DNA from: Myxococcales bacterium FL481
GTDB taxonomy: Bacteria; Myxococcota_A; Polyangia; Nannocystales; Nannocystaceae
Direction: 5' to 3'
DNA length: 47,932 bases
NCBI GenBank assembly: GCA_006508105.1
Contig: QKPP01000020.1
Location: forward strand, 1,610-49,541
Shown here piece after piece: positions 35,421-43,822 of the stretch. The translations under genes were made by a program, and so were the position numbers. Below the pieces are notes generated by a model. The model did not search any database and was not told the origin of the DNA. It saw only the letters and a program-made list of their open reading frames with translations. The stretch's first letter is position 1; each line of letters begins with the position of its first letter.

Positions 35421-35690
35421 GCGAAGCTTCGGTTGGGTCGCGCTCAACAGCACGGGCACAAGCTAGCACCCGGTTTTGCGCAACGACAAGCAAAAACTGC
35501 CGAGAAAAATCACCGCCTCTCGCGGCGACGAAGCCTGCAGCGTCCGTGTTTCGACCTCGTCACCCGGTGGTCCAGCGCGGCACGCTTGCTTGCCGTCGTT
35601 CTCGCGGCGAGCGCAGCGCCCCTCCGCCTCCATCGCCCCCCAGCGATCCGCGACGCCCCAAAAACCGGACGGTTGCGGCGCTAGGCGGGA

Positions 35691-37346
35691 TCAGTCGGCG
35701 TACAGCCGGGTTTTGAACGGGTCGAGCCCGACGCGGCGGACGAAGTCCAAGAACCGCTCTTCCGACGAATCCCGCCCCTCCAAGTAGACTCTCATAATCG
35801 CGTCGATGGCCCCGACAATCTCGTCGCGCGAGAAGGCCCGGCCGACGATCTTCCCAATGCTCGCCCCGTCCTCCGCAGAGCCACCCAGCGTGACTTGGTA
35901 GTACTCTTCCCCGGCCCGATCGACGCCCAAAATGCCGATGTTGCCCACATGATGGTGGCCGCAAGCGTTCACACAGCCCGACATTTTGAGGCTTACGTCG
36001 CCAAGATCGTGCAAGTAGTCGTAGTCGTCGAAGTGCCGCGAGATGGCCTCAGATACCGGAATTGAGCGCGTGCTCGCCAAGTTGCAGTAGTCCAGACCGG
36101 GGCAGCAGATGATGTCGGTGAGCCGACCGACGTTGCCCTCGCCGAGCCCCACTTTTTGGAGCTCGGCGTGCAGATCCGCCAATCGCAGGGTCGGCACGTG
36201 GGGCAGCACCAGGTTTTGACCGTACGTCGCCACGATGCGGCCGAAGCTGTGGGCGTCGGCGAGGTCGGCCACCGCGTCCATCTGCTGGTGGGTGATGTCG
36301 CCAGGCGGTCGACCGTGTGGCTTGAGCGAGACCACCACCGCGCTGTATCCGGGCTGACGGTGTGGCAAGACATTGGCACGCAGCCAGGCGCTGAGTTGGC
36401 GTGACCCCGTCAGCGCGGCTCGGTCCAACCACGCTTGTGCATCGGGGAGGACCTCGTAGTCCGGCGGCGCAAAGAAAGCCGCCACGCGCTCGTACTCGGC
36501 TTGGGTCAGCTCCAAACCGGTGTCGGCGATGAGCTTCCACTCCTCCTCCACCAGTTCTGCGAAGCGCTCGATCCCCAGCGAGCCCACCAAGATCTTGATC
36601 CTCGCCTTGTACTTGTTGTCCCGCCGGCCGAACCGGTTGTACACGCGAAGAATCGCCTCGAGATACGCCAACAAGTCGCGCTGAGGGACGAAGTCTCGCA
36701 CAACCTGGCCAATCCGTGGCGTGCGACCCAGTCCGCCCCCGACCCAGACCTCAAACCCGGGCTCCCCTTGCTCGAGCCGCAAACGCAGCCCGATATCGTG
36801 CACCTCGACCGCCGCACGATCGTGTTTCGCCCCCGTCACCGCGATTTTGAACTTGCGGGGAAGAAACGCGAACTCGGGGTGAAACGTCGACCACTGGCGG
36901 ATGATCTCGCAGTAGGCCCGAGGATCGGCGAACTCGTCCGGCGCGATGCCGGCCAACGGATCCGCCGTCACGTTGCGAATGCAGTTGCCACTGGTCTGAA
37001 TGGCGTGCATCTGCACCTGCGCGAGTTCGCCGAGCAGGTCTGGAACCTGCTCGAGCGCCACCCAGTTGAACTGGATGTTCTGCCGAGTACTAAAGTGCCC
37101 GTACCCGCGGTCGTACTTGCGGGCCACGTGAGCGAGCGTTCGCAGCTGCCGTGAGGAGAGCGCTCCGTACGGAATCGCCACCCGCAGCATGTACGCGTGG
37201 AGCTGGAGGTACAGACCGTTTTGAAGCCGGAGCGGCCGAAACTCGTCCTCGGTCAGCTCGCCGGCCATGCGGCGCTGAGTCTGGTCGCGGAACTGAGCAA
37301 CGCGCTCTTCGACGAGGGTTTGATCGTAGCGGTCGTAGGCGTACAT
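35691..37346 (-). CDS. cysI: Sulfite reductase, hemoprotein (CysI-type)
   Basis: 551 residues; reduces sulfite to sulfide with a coupled siroheme and [4Fe-4S] cluster. Cluster ligands fit Cys415-x5-Cys421 (CCPGLDYC) and Cys458-x3-Cys462 (SGCVNACG), followed by HHHVGNIGI. The two ferredoxin-like half-domains are visible: GYGHFSTRQNIQFNW and TSGNCIRN in the first, PPGDITHQQM and TYGQNLVLPH in the second. Basic residues of the sulfite pocket (Arg and Lys in FLPRKFKIAVTG) are present. It starts 23 bp after the DUF2849 gene, a common pairing. No CysJ flavoprotein is nearby, so a ferredoxin or other donor is likely. Confidence 0.95.
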   Translation of the reverse strand: MYAYDRYDQTLVEERVAQFRDQTQRRMAGELTEDEFRPLRLQNGLYLQLHAYMLRVAIPYGALSSRQLRTLAHVARKYDRGYGHFSTRQNIQFNWVALEQVPDLLGELAQVQMHAIQTSGNCIRNVTADPLAGIAPDEFADPRAYCEIIRQWSTFHPEFAFLPRKFKIAVTGAKHDRAAVEVHDIGLRLRLEQGEPGFEVWVGGGLGRTPRIGQVVRDFVPQRDLLAYLEAILRVYNRFGRRDNKYKARIKILVGSLGIERFAELVEEEWKLIADTGLELTQAEYERVAAFFAPPDYEVLPDAQAWLDRAALTGSRQLSAWLRANVLPHRQPGYSAVVVSLKPHGRPPGDITHQQMDAVADLADAHSFGRIVATYGQNLVLPHVPTLRLADLHAELQKVGLGEGNVGRLTDIICCPGLDYCNLASTRSIPVSEAISRHFDDYDYLHDLGDVSLKMSGCVNACGHHHVGNIGILGVDRAGEEYYQVTLGGSAEDGASIGKIVGRAFSRDEIVGAIDAIMRVYLEGRDSSEERFLDFVRRVGLDPFKTRLYAD

Positions 37347-37369
37347 GGCGGCTGACTTTACCTAGGGAG

Positions 37370-37681
37370 CTAACGACCCTCTGGCGCCCCGCCGACTGGC
37401 GCTGCGCTGTGGCCGGTGGTGGGGCCGGTGGCCCGGATTTTCTCTCGGAGCGACGCGGCCATGATAGCGCCATCAGCCTCGACGACGACCTCGATCGCGT
37501 ACGGGCCGCATACACTGCCCTCGTCGCGCACCGCGGCCGCCAGCGCCTGTTCGAGCCCGCTGGCATCGTCCGCGGCGAACACCAGGCCCTCTTGGAGCCG
37601 TCGCGACCACACCCCTCCCGAGGCGAGGTAGACCGAGCGCCCATCCGCGACGCTGTTGGCGGTGATCATCTTGTTGTTCAT
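37370..37681 (-). CDS. DUF2849 family protein (sulfite reductase associated)
   Basis: 103 residues, immediately upstream of cysI. DUF2849 proteins are small, found next to cysI and cysG in alpha- and other proteobacteria, and have no settled function. Visible family-like segments: MITANSVADGRSVYL, GVWSRRLQEGLVF and YAIEVVVEADG. The C-terminal 20 residues are low-complexity. The start has little choice other than the ATG at 37681. Confidence 0.85.
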   Translation of the reverse strand: MNNKMITANSVADGRSVYLASGGVWSRRLQEGLVFAADDASGLEQALAAAVRDEGSVCGPYAIEVVVEADGAIMAASLREKIRATGPTTGHSAAPVGGAPEGR

Positions 37682-37988
37682 CGATTCTACGTCTCTACGT
37701 CTCTAAGTCGGCAAACACGTTGGCCTGGGACCAAGCGAGGGTCCCGGGACCCAGTTCAGTTCGGCGGCCTCTCGGCTGGAACTCCGGCGCATCCGCCCAA
37801 TCCGGGCATCCTTTTGTCCCGCGCCCAAGGCTCGTTGCGTGAACCAGAAAAAGGTTCGCGACACTCGTCGATCTTTTTTCTGCCCGCGACGGGCCGGCCG
37901 CCAGCCCTTTGCTCGCCCCGGGCTTTCAGGCTACGTTCCGCCGTAGTTTTGCCCCAGCCGCTCGGCGTACGAGCCGCCCCGACCGAAG
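37682..37988. promoter_or_regulatory. Divergent cys control region with two hairpins
   Basis: A 307-bp gap between DUF2849-cysI (minus) and cysM (plus). It holds a 9-bp stem with 7-nt loop at 37724-37748 (one G-T pair), which overlaps the perfect 14-bp palindrome GGGTCCCGGGACCC at 37739-37752. A second 8-bp stem lies at 37838-37845/37853-37860 around an AGAAAAA loop. Two direct copies of TCTCTACG-like sequence occur at about 37685-37705 next to the DUF2849 start. These could be operators or transcript structures. I see no match to SAM or other known riboswitches and no poly-Cys ORF. Confidence 0.45.
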
Positions 37989-38945
37989 ATGGAACCGATG
38001 ATCGCCGACAGGCCGCCCGTTTCTCCGACTGACCTGGTCGCGGAGACCGACCCCGTTCTCGCGCGCATCGGCAATACGCCGATGGTTCGGCTCAACCGGG
38101 TGCTGCCCGACGATGTGCCGCGGCAAGTCGAGATCTGGGCGAAGCTCGAATGGTTCAATCCCGGCGGCTCGGTCAAAGACCGAGCCGCACTGTCGATGAT
38201 CCGAGAGGCAGAAGCCGCCGGTCGGCTGGAACCGGGCATGACCATCCTCGATGCCTCCTCGGGCAATACCGGCATCGCGCTGGCCATGGTCGCAGCCCGC
38301 CGGGGCTATCGGTTGGTGTTGTGCTTGCCCGAAAACGCGAATGCGGACCGGAAGCAACGACTGCGGGCGTATGGCGCCGAGATCGTGCTGACCTCGCCGT
38401 TCGAGGGGAGCGACGGCGCCATCATCAAAGCCCGAGAGCTCGCGCATGCGCACCCCGACTACCTGTATCTCGACCAATACTCCAATCCAGCGAACTGGCG
38501 GGCCCACTTGCGCACGACGGGCCCGGAGATTTGGCGCGACACGAACGGTCAGATCACGCATTTCGTAGCTTGCCTCGGCACCTCCGGAACCTTCGTGGGC
38601 ACGAGCCGCTACCTCAAGTCGCGCGATGCGGGGGTGCGTTGCGTCAGCGTCCAGCCGGATGATGCGATGCACGGTCTCGAGGGCCTCAAGCACATGGAAA
38701 GCGCGCTCGTTCCGGACATCTACGATCCAGAGCTCGCCGACGCGGACCTCGGAGCCCCCACCGAAACATCGATCAACTACGCACGGCGCCTCGGAGACAG
38801 CGACGGGTTGCTCGCCGGAATCTCCGCGGGTGCGGCCGTTTGGGGCGCGGTTGAGGTCGCCCGGCGGATCGAGCGAGGGATCATCGTCACGGTGTTCCCG
38901 GACGGCGCCGATCGGTACTTCTCCGACCGACACGTGTGGGGCTAG
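37989..38945 (+). CDS. cysM: Cysteine synthase (O-acetylserine sulfhydrylase), CysM/CysK family
   Basis: 318 residues; a PLP enzyme joining sulfide (or thiosulfate) with an activated serine to make cysteine, the final step after CysI. The PLP lysine is Lys63 in NPGGSVKDR. The substrate loop is SSGNTGIALA (CysK/CysM type), the glycine-rich phosphate-binding loop is GTSGTFVG, and a C-terminal serine is expected in the GISAGAA region. The length and the WRAHLRTTGPEIW-type segment favour CysM over CysK, but cystathionine-beta-synthase-like relatives cannot be excluded. Divergent from cysI, with shared upstream DNA. Confidence 0.92.
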   Translation: MEPMIADRPPVSPTDLVAETDPVLARIGNTPMVRLNRVLPDDVPRQVEIWAKLEWFNPGGSVKDRAALSMIREAEAAGRLEPGMTILDASSGNTGIALAMVAARRGYRLVLCLPENANADRKQRLRAYGAEIVLTSPFEGSDGAIIKARELAHAHPDYLYLDQYSNPANWRAHLRTTGPEIWRDTNGQITHFVACLGTSGTFVGTSRYLKSRDAGVRCVSVQPDDAMHGLEGLKHMESALVPDIYDPELADADLGAPTETSINYARRLGDSDGLLAGISAGAAVWGAVEVARRIERGIIVTVFPDGADRYFSDRHVWG

Positions 38946-39305
38946 CCAGCCCGTCCCGTCGCCCCCTCCACCGGTCTCCGCTGCGGCGAGATGCCGACCT
39001 CGCGATGGTCATCAACCGGCCCGACGGGCCGCGCCCACGGCATTCGCGTGCTTCGCGCAGAGCGAACCACGGTCTGCGTCGACCGTTGCGGCACGGCATC
39101 GGGAGCCTGATTCGGTAGATCCGCGCATCGCGGCGGGGTAAACGAGACAATATCCGAGCAAACGCTTCATCACCGGACACGCGACGCCAGCGACCGGCTA
39201 TGATTCTCGCGGACGGGTACGCCCGGCGAAGACAAGGCAACCACACCAAGCAAGCATTGAGTGTCGCAGCACCGAACGGCGCCGCGACAACGCGAAGAGA
39301 AGAGC
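38946..39305. other. 360-bp region upstream of the RRM gene
   Basis: No supported ORF. Long leaders are common in front of RNA-binding-protein genes, but I can point to no specific structure here. Confidence 0.35.
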
Positions 39306-39980
39306 ATGGGCAACAAGTTATTTGTCGGCGGACTGAGCTGGGGCACGACCGACGACGGTCTCCGCGACGCGTTTTCACGCTTTGGCAGCGTTACCGAAGC
39401 CAAGGTGATCCTAGACCGCGAAACCGGCCGTTCCCGCGGCTTCGGATTCGTGTCGTTCGCCGAAGAGAACTCCGCACGCGAAGCGATGGAAGGGATGAAC
39501 GGCTCGGTGTTGGACGGCCGCACCCTCAAGGTCAACGAGGCACAAGATCGACCTCGCCCGCCACGCGATGGACCTCCCCGTGGGCCGCGGCGCGACGGAG
39601 GACCGCCCCGTGAGTCACGCAGCGGCCCCGGCGGATTCCGCGGAGATCGAGATGGTGGACGCCCGTCGCCGGGTTTTCGCGACGGCCCGCCGCGTGAGCC
39701 ACGAAGCCCGGGCTTTCGCGACGGTGGCCGCGACTTTCGTGAGAACCCCGGATTTCGCGAGGGCGGTGGCCGCGACCAGCGAGACGGCGGGGGTCGTCGC
39801 GGAAATCGTGGCGAAGGTCGTGACAGCCGTCGGTTTCGCGACGACGGTGACGGCGGGGGTCGAGGCGGTCGGCGAGACGGTGGCCGCGAAGGCGGCGGAC
39901 GCGGTCGCCGAGGCAACCGCCGCGGTGGCGGTGGCGGTGGCGGGCACAACTACGACGATATGGACGACGACAACTGGTAG
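39306..39980 (+). CDS. RRM-type RNA-binding protein with Arg/Gly-rich tail
   Basis: 224 residues from the ATG at 39306, which follows a GAAGAGAAGAG purine-rich site; the 15-residue upstream extension is less likely. One RNA-recognition motif spans residues 2-80, with RNP2 (KLFVGGLSW) and RNP1 (RGFGFVSF) intact. The rest is a repetitive Arg/Gly/Asp/Pro tail (GFRDG, RDGGR, RRGNRGG types) like cyanobacterial and myxobacterial glycine-rich RNA-binding proteins. Such proteins bind single-stranded RNA and are often cold-induced. A good terminator follows about 40 bp after the stop. Confidence 0.93.
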   Translation: MGNKLFVGGLSWGTTDDGLRDAFSRFGSVTEAKVILDRETGRSRGFGFVSFAEENSAREAMEGMNGSVLDGRTLKVNEAQDRPRPPRDGPPRGPRRDGGPPRESRSGPGGFRGDRDGGRPSPGFRDGPPREPRSPGFRDGGRDFRENPGFREGGGRDQRDGGGRRGNRGEGRDSRRFRDDGDGGGRGGRRDGGREGGGRGRRGNRRGGGGGGGHNYDDMDDDNW

Positions 39981-40022
39981 TCGCGCGTCGCTGCACGACC
40001 ACACCGAACGGCGCCTAGCAAG

Positions 40023-40056
40023 AAGCGGCCCTCCGATTGTCGGCGGCCGCTTTTTT
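40023..40056 (+). terminator. Intrinsic terminator after the RRM gene
   Basis: AAGCGGCC (40023-40030) and GGCCGCTT (40045-40052) form an 8-bp stem with a 14-nt loop, followed by TTTT. Placed 42 bp beyond the stop codon on the plus strand. Confidence 0.88.
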
Positions 40057-40152
40057 GGCGCCGTCGTCCCGCGTCGGCGCCGGTGAACCCTCGACGCCAG
40101 CGGGACCCCGAGTGGGCGGTCCCACGAGGGTCGAGCCAACGGCAGGCGCGAC

Positions 40153-40455
40153 CTAGGGCGACTCAGGCTCGCGAAACTGCACCGAGGACTCCATAGGATC
40201 CGCCGACTCCTCGGCCGACTCTGAATCCGACTCGGGCTCGGACTCCTCCTCGTCGGACCCGTAGGTCTCGAGCGGCTCCTCCTCTTCCTCGGCGTCCTCC
40301 GCCGGGGTGTCACCGTCTTCGGGCGCCGCCTCGTTGTTCATGGCGTCGTCGGGTGACGTCGTGTCCGCGGAGGTCTTGTCGCAAGCGACGAGACCAACGG
40401 CCACGCTGAGAGTGAACAGACAAGATACGGTGCGTTGCAGGCAAGTACGAAGCAT
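40153..40455 (-). CDS. Small acidic lipoprotein
   Basis: 100 residues. A lipoprotein signal (CLFTLSVAVGLVAC) puts the lipidated cysteine at residue 25. The mature part is almost entirely Asp, Glu, Ser, Pro and Ala, with no folded-domain pattern. It resembles other acidic, disordered exported proteins of this window. Function unknown. Confidence 0.7.
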   Translation of the reverse strand: MLRTCLQRTVSCLFTLSVAVGLVACDKTSADTTSPDDAMNNEAAPEDGDTPAEDAEEEEEPLETYGSDEEESEPESDSESAEESADPMESSVQFREPESP

Positions 40456-40883
40456 CGGTTGGTGACCTCGACGGACGTGGCGAGCACTCCCGGCTGCAAA
40501 GCCAGGTGCGCGCGAAGATGCTACCTACACCGTTCAGATGCGCGCGAGCAAGTGCCGTCTCGAGCAGTTCGGTCGGGCGACCGGCCCCGCCGCCGGTCGC
40601 GAGCGCACGACATGCTTGCCGGCCGGAGTCGCCTTGCGACAACCACCGCCAGCCCGGCAATGGATCATACGCGGCTTACTTGACTCGACGGCGACCGGGA
40701 GATCTAGACCACCACGGTTGTCCTGAGTGCTGGTGGCTCGCGCTTGGCTCGCCGCGCGATGAATACGGTGTCGCCGACAATCGAACGCGCGCCTCATTCG
40801 CCAGCCAGTGAGCCTGGCTCGGCGATCAGACGCGGCACAACACGGCCGCGCCGCCCGGGGCGGGGACGCTTCGGCTCGTCACA
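40456..40883. other. 428-bp intergenic region
   Basis: It lies upstream of the small lipoprotein and downstream of the aldolase/dehydrogenase gene. No credible ORF, repeat or hairpin stood out. Confidence 0.4.
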
Positions 40884-42914
40884 CTAGCGCGGCGCCGCGG
40901 CGATGTTGCCACCGTCCACGGTGATGACGGCCCCGGTCGTTCGCTTCGCGGTTGCCAACCAAACGAACGCGTCGGCCACATCATCCGCGGTCACCTCCTG
41001 CTGCAGCAGGTTCGCACGAAAGTAGCGAGCCGGATCGATCCCGCGGGCGCGCGCCCGCTCGACGACAAACTCGTCGGAAAACAGGCCCGTCCGCACGCGA
41101 TCGGCATTGACCGCGTTGCTGCGGATACCAGCGTCACCCAGCTCGAGGGCGAACTGCCGCATCAACGCAATCAAGCCCGCTTTTGCGATGGCGTACGGGC
41201 CGAAGCCCGGCCCCGGATTGAACGCCGCTTTCGAGGCGTTGAAGGTGAGAAACCCGCCGGTCCCCTGCGCCCGCAAGATGGCGACGGCCTCGCTCGCTAC
41301 CACCTGATGCGCCAGCAAGTTGAGATCGAGGCTGCTTTGCATCAGCTGGGGCGAACAATCGGCGATCGGCGACCGCGGAGCCGTCCCCGCGTTGGAGACC
41401 ACGCCATCGACCCCGCCGAAGCGGCGCACGACCAGATCGAAGCTGTGTTGGACCGCCACGGCATCGGTGACATCGACGGGATGCCACGCCGCGTGGAGCT
41501 CCTCGGCGACGACGCGAAGGGACCGCGCGTCGCGGTCGACCAAGAACACCTCGGCCCCGGCCCCCACCAGGGCCCGGGCACACGCCGCGCCGATCCCCGA
41601 CGCCGCCCCCGTCACGTAGACGACTTGACCGGCGAGCGGCGCGGCCGGTTTGCGCCCCAGCTTGGCTTGTTCGAGCGACCAGTACTCCATGGCGAACAGG
41701 TCCGTGTCATCAAGCGGACGGTAGGCGCCGACCGCCTCCGCGTCCTCGATCACGGCGATTGTGTGTTCGTAGATGTCGGCGGCGATCTCCGCCGCGCACG
41801 GGTTGGGACCGGCCGCGACCAGTCCAAACCCCGGTACGAGGATCACCCGTGGATCGGGGTCGAGCATGGTCTTGTTTTGCCCGACCGTGGCGACTTGGGT
41901 CCGAAAGTACGCCGCGTAGTCCTCTCGATAGCGGGCGAGCGCCGACTCAAGTTGATCCGCCCAAGTCGAACCGGAGGCCGGTGCCGACAGCACCAAGGGC
42001 CGTTGCTTGGTGCGGATCACGTGATCTGGCGTCGCCGGGCCCCGTCGCGCCACCGAGTGCAAATCAGCTCGATCCACGAAACCCCGCACCCGACGGCCGC
42101 CGCGGGCGGTCAGGACGTACCGCCGCTGTCCTGCGCCCAACCTTCCTCGCAAACACGGGGCGAAGTCTCGATACGACAGACCCGGATCGCTGACTTCGAT
42201 CGCAGCAGCTGGGGGACGACGAGACGCCACGAACGCTTCTGCCTTCGTGACCGCGCGAATATGGCGCTCGTAGGACTCACGAGCGGTATCCCCGTAGGTG
42301 AACAGCCCATGCTGGAGCAAAAGCAGGCCTTCACTATCGGGGTTCGACTCGTAGACCTCGGCCGCCAGTTTGGCCAGATCGAACCCAGGCATGACATAGG
42401 GCACGACGGCCAGCGTGTCGCCAAAGACCTCGCGACACAAAGCCGATGCGTCGCGCTGATCCACCAGCGCCAAGATGGCGTCGGCGTGCGAGTGGTCGAT
42501 GAAGCGATGGGGCAAAAACGCGTGGAGCAGCGTCTCGACCGACGGCGTGGGCGACGAAGCGTCGAGCAATCGCGTCCGTGTGGCGTTGACCATGGCTTCG
42601 TCGGACAACGACGCCAGACCGCGCAACGCGGTCAGCGACGCCAAGCGCACGGCCGGCAGGCCTCGGGGCTCGATCGAACCGAGGTCCCAACCGCTGCCCT
42701 TGACGCACAGCACCGCGACCTCCTCACCGAGATCATCTACCCACGTGGTCTTGACGGAGGTGTTGCCCCCACCGTGCAACACCAGCTGGGGCTCGCGGCC
42801 GATCAATCGGGAGGTGTATACCCGAAGCGCGATGTCTTCGTTGCAGCGAGGGTCGCGAGCACGCAGATTCTCGACGGTGGCTCGGGCTTGCTCGTCGGAC
42901 CAGGCGGATTGCAT
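40884..42914 (-). CDS. Bifunctional class II aldolase / short-chain dehydrogenase
   Basis: 676 residues with two enzymes in one chain. The N-terminal class II aldolase/adducin domain (about residues 25-400) has zinc ligands in DHSHADA (His141, His143) and LLQHGLFTYG, as in rhamnulose-1-phosphate and fuculose-1-phosphate aldolases. The C-terminal short-chain dehydrogenase (from about residue 430) has the NAD loop VTGAASGIGA, NAGTAPRS, the catalytic Tyr-x3-Lys in YAIAKAG, and VDGGNIA at the end. Fused proteins of this type handle sugar-phosphate or deoxysugar breakdown, oxidising the lactaldehyde-like product in some bacteria. No kinase or isomerase gene for such a pathway is adjacent, so the substrate is open. 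Confidence 0.93.
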   Translation of the reverse strand: MQSAWSDEQARATVENLRARDPRCNEDIALRVYTSRLIGREPQLVLHGGGNTSVKTTWVDDLGEEVAVLCVKGSGWDLGSIEPRGLPAVRLASLTALRGLASLSDEAMVNATRTRLLDASSPTPSVETLLHAFLPHRFIDHSHADAILALVDQRDASALCREVFGDTLAVVPYVMPGFDLAKLAAEVYESNPDSEGLLLLQHGLFTYGDTARESYERHIRAVTKAEAFVASRRPPAAAIEVSDPGLSYRDFAPCLRGRLGAGQRRYVLTARGGRRVRGFVDRADLHSVARRGPATPDHVIRTKQRPLVLSAPASGSTWADQLESALARYREDYAAYFRTQVATVGQNKTMLDPDPRVILVPGFGLVAAGPNPCAAEIAADIYEHTIAVIEDAEAVGAYRPLDDTDLFAMEYWSLEQAKLGRKPAAPLAGQVVYVTGAASGIGAACARALVGAGAEVFLVDRDARSLRVVAEELHAAWHPVDVTDAVAVQHSFDLVVRRFGGVDGVVSNAGTAPRSPIADCSPQLMQSSLDLNLLAHQVVASEAVAILRAQGTGGFLTFNASKAAFNPGPGFGPYAIAKAGLIALMRQFALELGDAGIRSNAVNADRVRTGLFSDEFVVERARARGIDPARYFRANLLQQEVTADDVADAFVWLATAKRTTGAVITVDGGNIAAAPR

Positions 42915-43007
42915 GGACCGCAGTAGAGCGCGTGCACCGAGGGAACAAAAGCCCGCCGCGGGTCAGACCGGGCCGGAGCCGGACGCAACTGCGCAAGGCG
43001 CTCGGCC

Positions 43008-43697
43008 TCAGCCTCGCGACCCCGCCGGGGGCGGCAACACGGCCTCGATCGCTGCGTCGTCGACGAGGCCCGGGGCCGGGTTGTCGGTGAGTACCAACCC
43101 GGGTGCGACCAGCGTCTCCACCGGGATTGTGACCGCTGGCGGAAGCAGGTAGCCCGTCGTCTCGTACTCGGGATCGACCAGCACCGGGGTTGAAAAGCCG
43201 TACTCGTCGGCCCACTCCACCGCGTGGGCGGACGTCGCGGGCATCCCGAAACTGGGGCCGCCGATCACGAACACGATGGTCATCAAGCCGTCGGGGGCGT
43301 AGCGATCTGCGCGCTCACGCACGGTGGGCGCATGCTTGCGACACGACTTTCACCACAGGGCGGCCCACTCCAGATACACGGGGACGTGACAGAAGTCGTA
43401 CAGCCGGACGCGCTCACCGAACTGATCGACGAGACGAAAGTCCAACAGCACGTCCCCCGGACGGGAGAGCGGGAGGTCCGACCCGGCCAGATCGACGGTC
43501 GACACGATCGCGTCTTGGCACGGCCCCACCTCCCAACCGCCGGCGTAACTCGGATCCACGGCACCTGAGTCCTCGTCGCCGGTCTGTGGGGTGACGGCAT
43601 CGGGGTCGAAGTGGTTTTCGCCGCCATTGGTCGAGTCGTCGGCACACCCGACGGCGAGCAAAAGGAATACGAGACTCGCGGGACGCAGCACTGGCAT
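43008..43697 (-). CDS. Thioredoxin-like lipoprotein with in-frame UGA (putative selenoprotein)
   Basis: 229 residues if UGA at 43350-43352 is read as selenocysteine. The ATG at 43697 has GGAG 12 bases upstream and gives a lipoprotein signal (LVFLLLAVGC, Cys18). After an acidic linker comes a redoxin fold: DVLLDFRLVDQFGERVRLYDF, VPVYLEWAALW, then UGA (residue 116), KSC (Cys119) and RKHAPTVRERADRY. Both halves are in the same frame, and UGA replaces exactly the first Cys of the WCxxC active site. Downstream sequence stays coding-like to the end (IVFVIGGPSFG, VLVDPEYETTGYLLPPAVTIP). Ordinary gene calling would give two fragments, 43350-43697 and 43008-43322. A nonsense mutation is the alternative, but the position argues strongly for Sec. 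Confidence 0.8.
43316..43334 (-). promoter_or_regulatory. Candidate bacterial SECIS hairpin
   Basis: In the transcript, CAUGCGC and GUGCGUG form a 7-bp stem (two G-U pairs) with loop CCACC, located nucleotides 16-34 after the UGA. That is the distance expected of bacterial SECIS elements. With the top pairs open, the loop begins with G, as SelB-binding loops usually do. Bacterial SECIS sequences are variable, so the position matters more than the primary sequence. Confidence 0.5.
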
Positions 43698-43822
43698 GCC
43701 GTTGTGCAACTCCGACCGCATCGTGCAAGTTACAGCCCGGCGAGTGGTGCTCCGGTCGTAAACGCCCACGACTTCCGCGAGGCGACGGTTCGCCCCATCG
43801 CGCGCCGCGGCGGCGCCCAAAC

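Noticed and set aside
35275-35493. Minus-strand ORF with a poly-Leu stretch over the leader
   Set aside because: It reads the poly-Cys codons in another frame and overlaps the terminator hairpin; the Cys frame fits the sulfur context and has a proper stop before the hairpin.
43008-43352. Thioredoxin-like gene as two genes or a simple pseudogene
   Set aside because: Both parts share one frame, the interruption is a single TGA at the catalytic cysteine position, and the sequence after it stays well formed.
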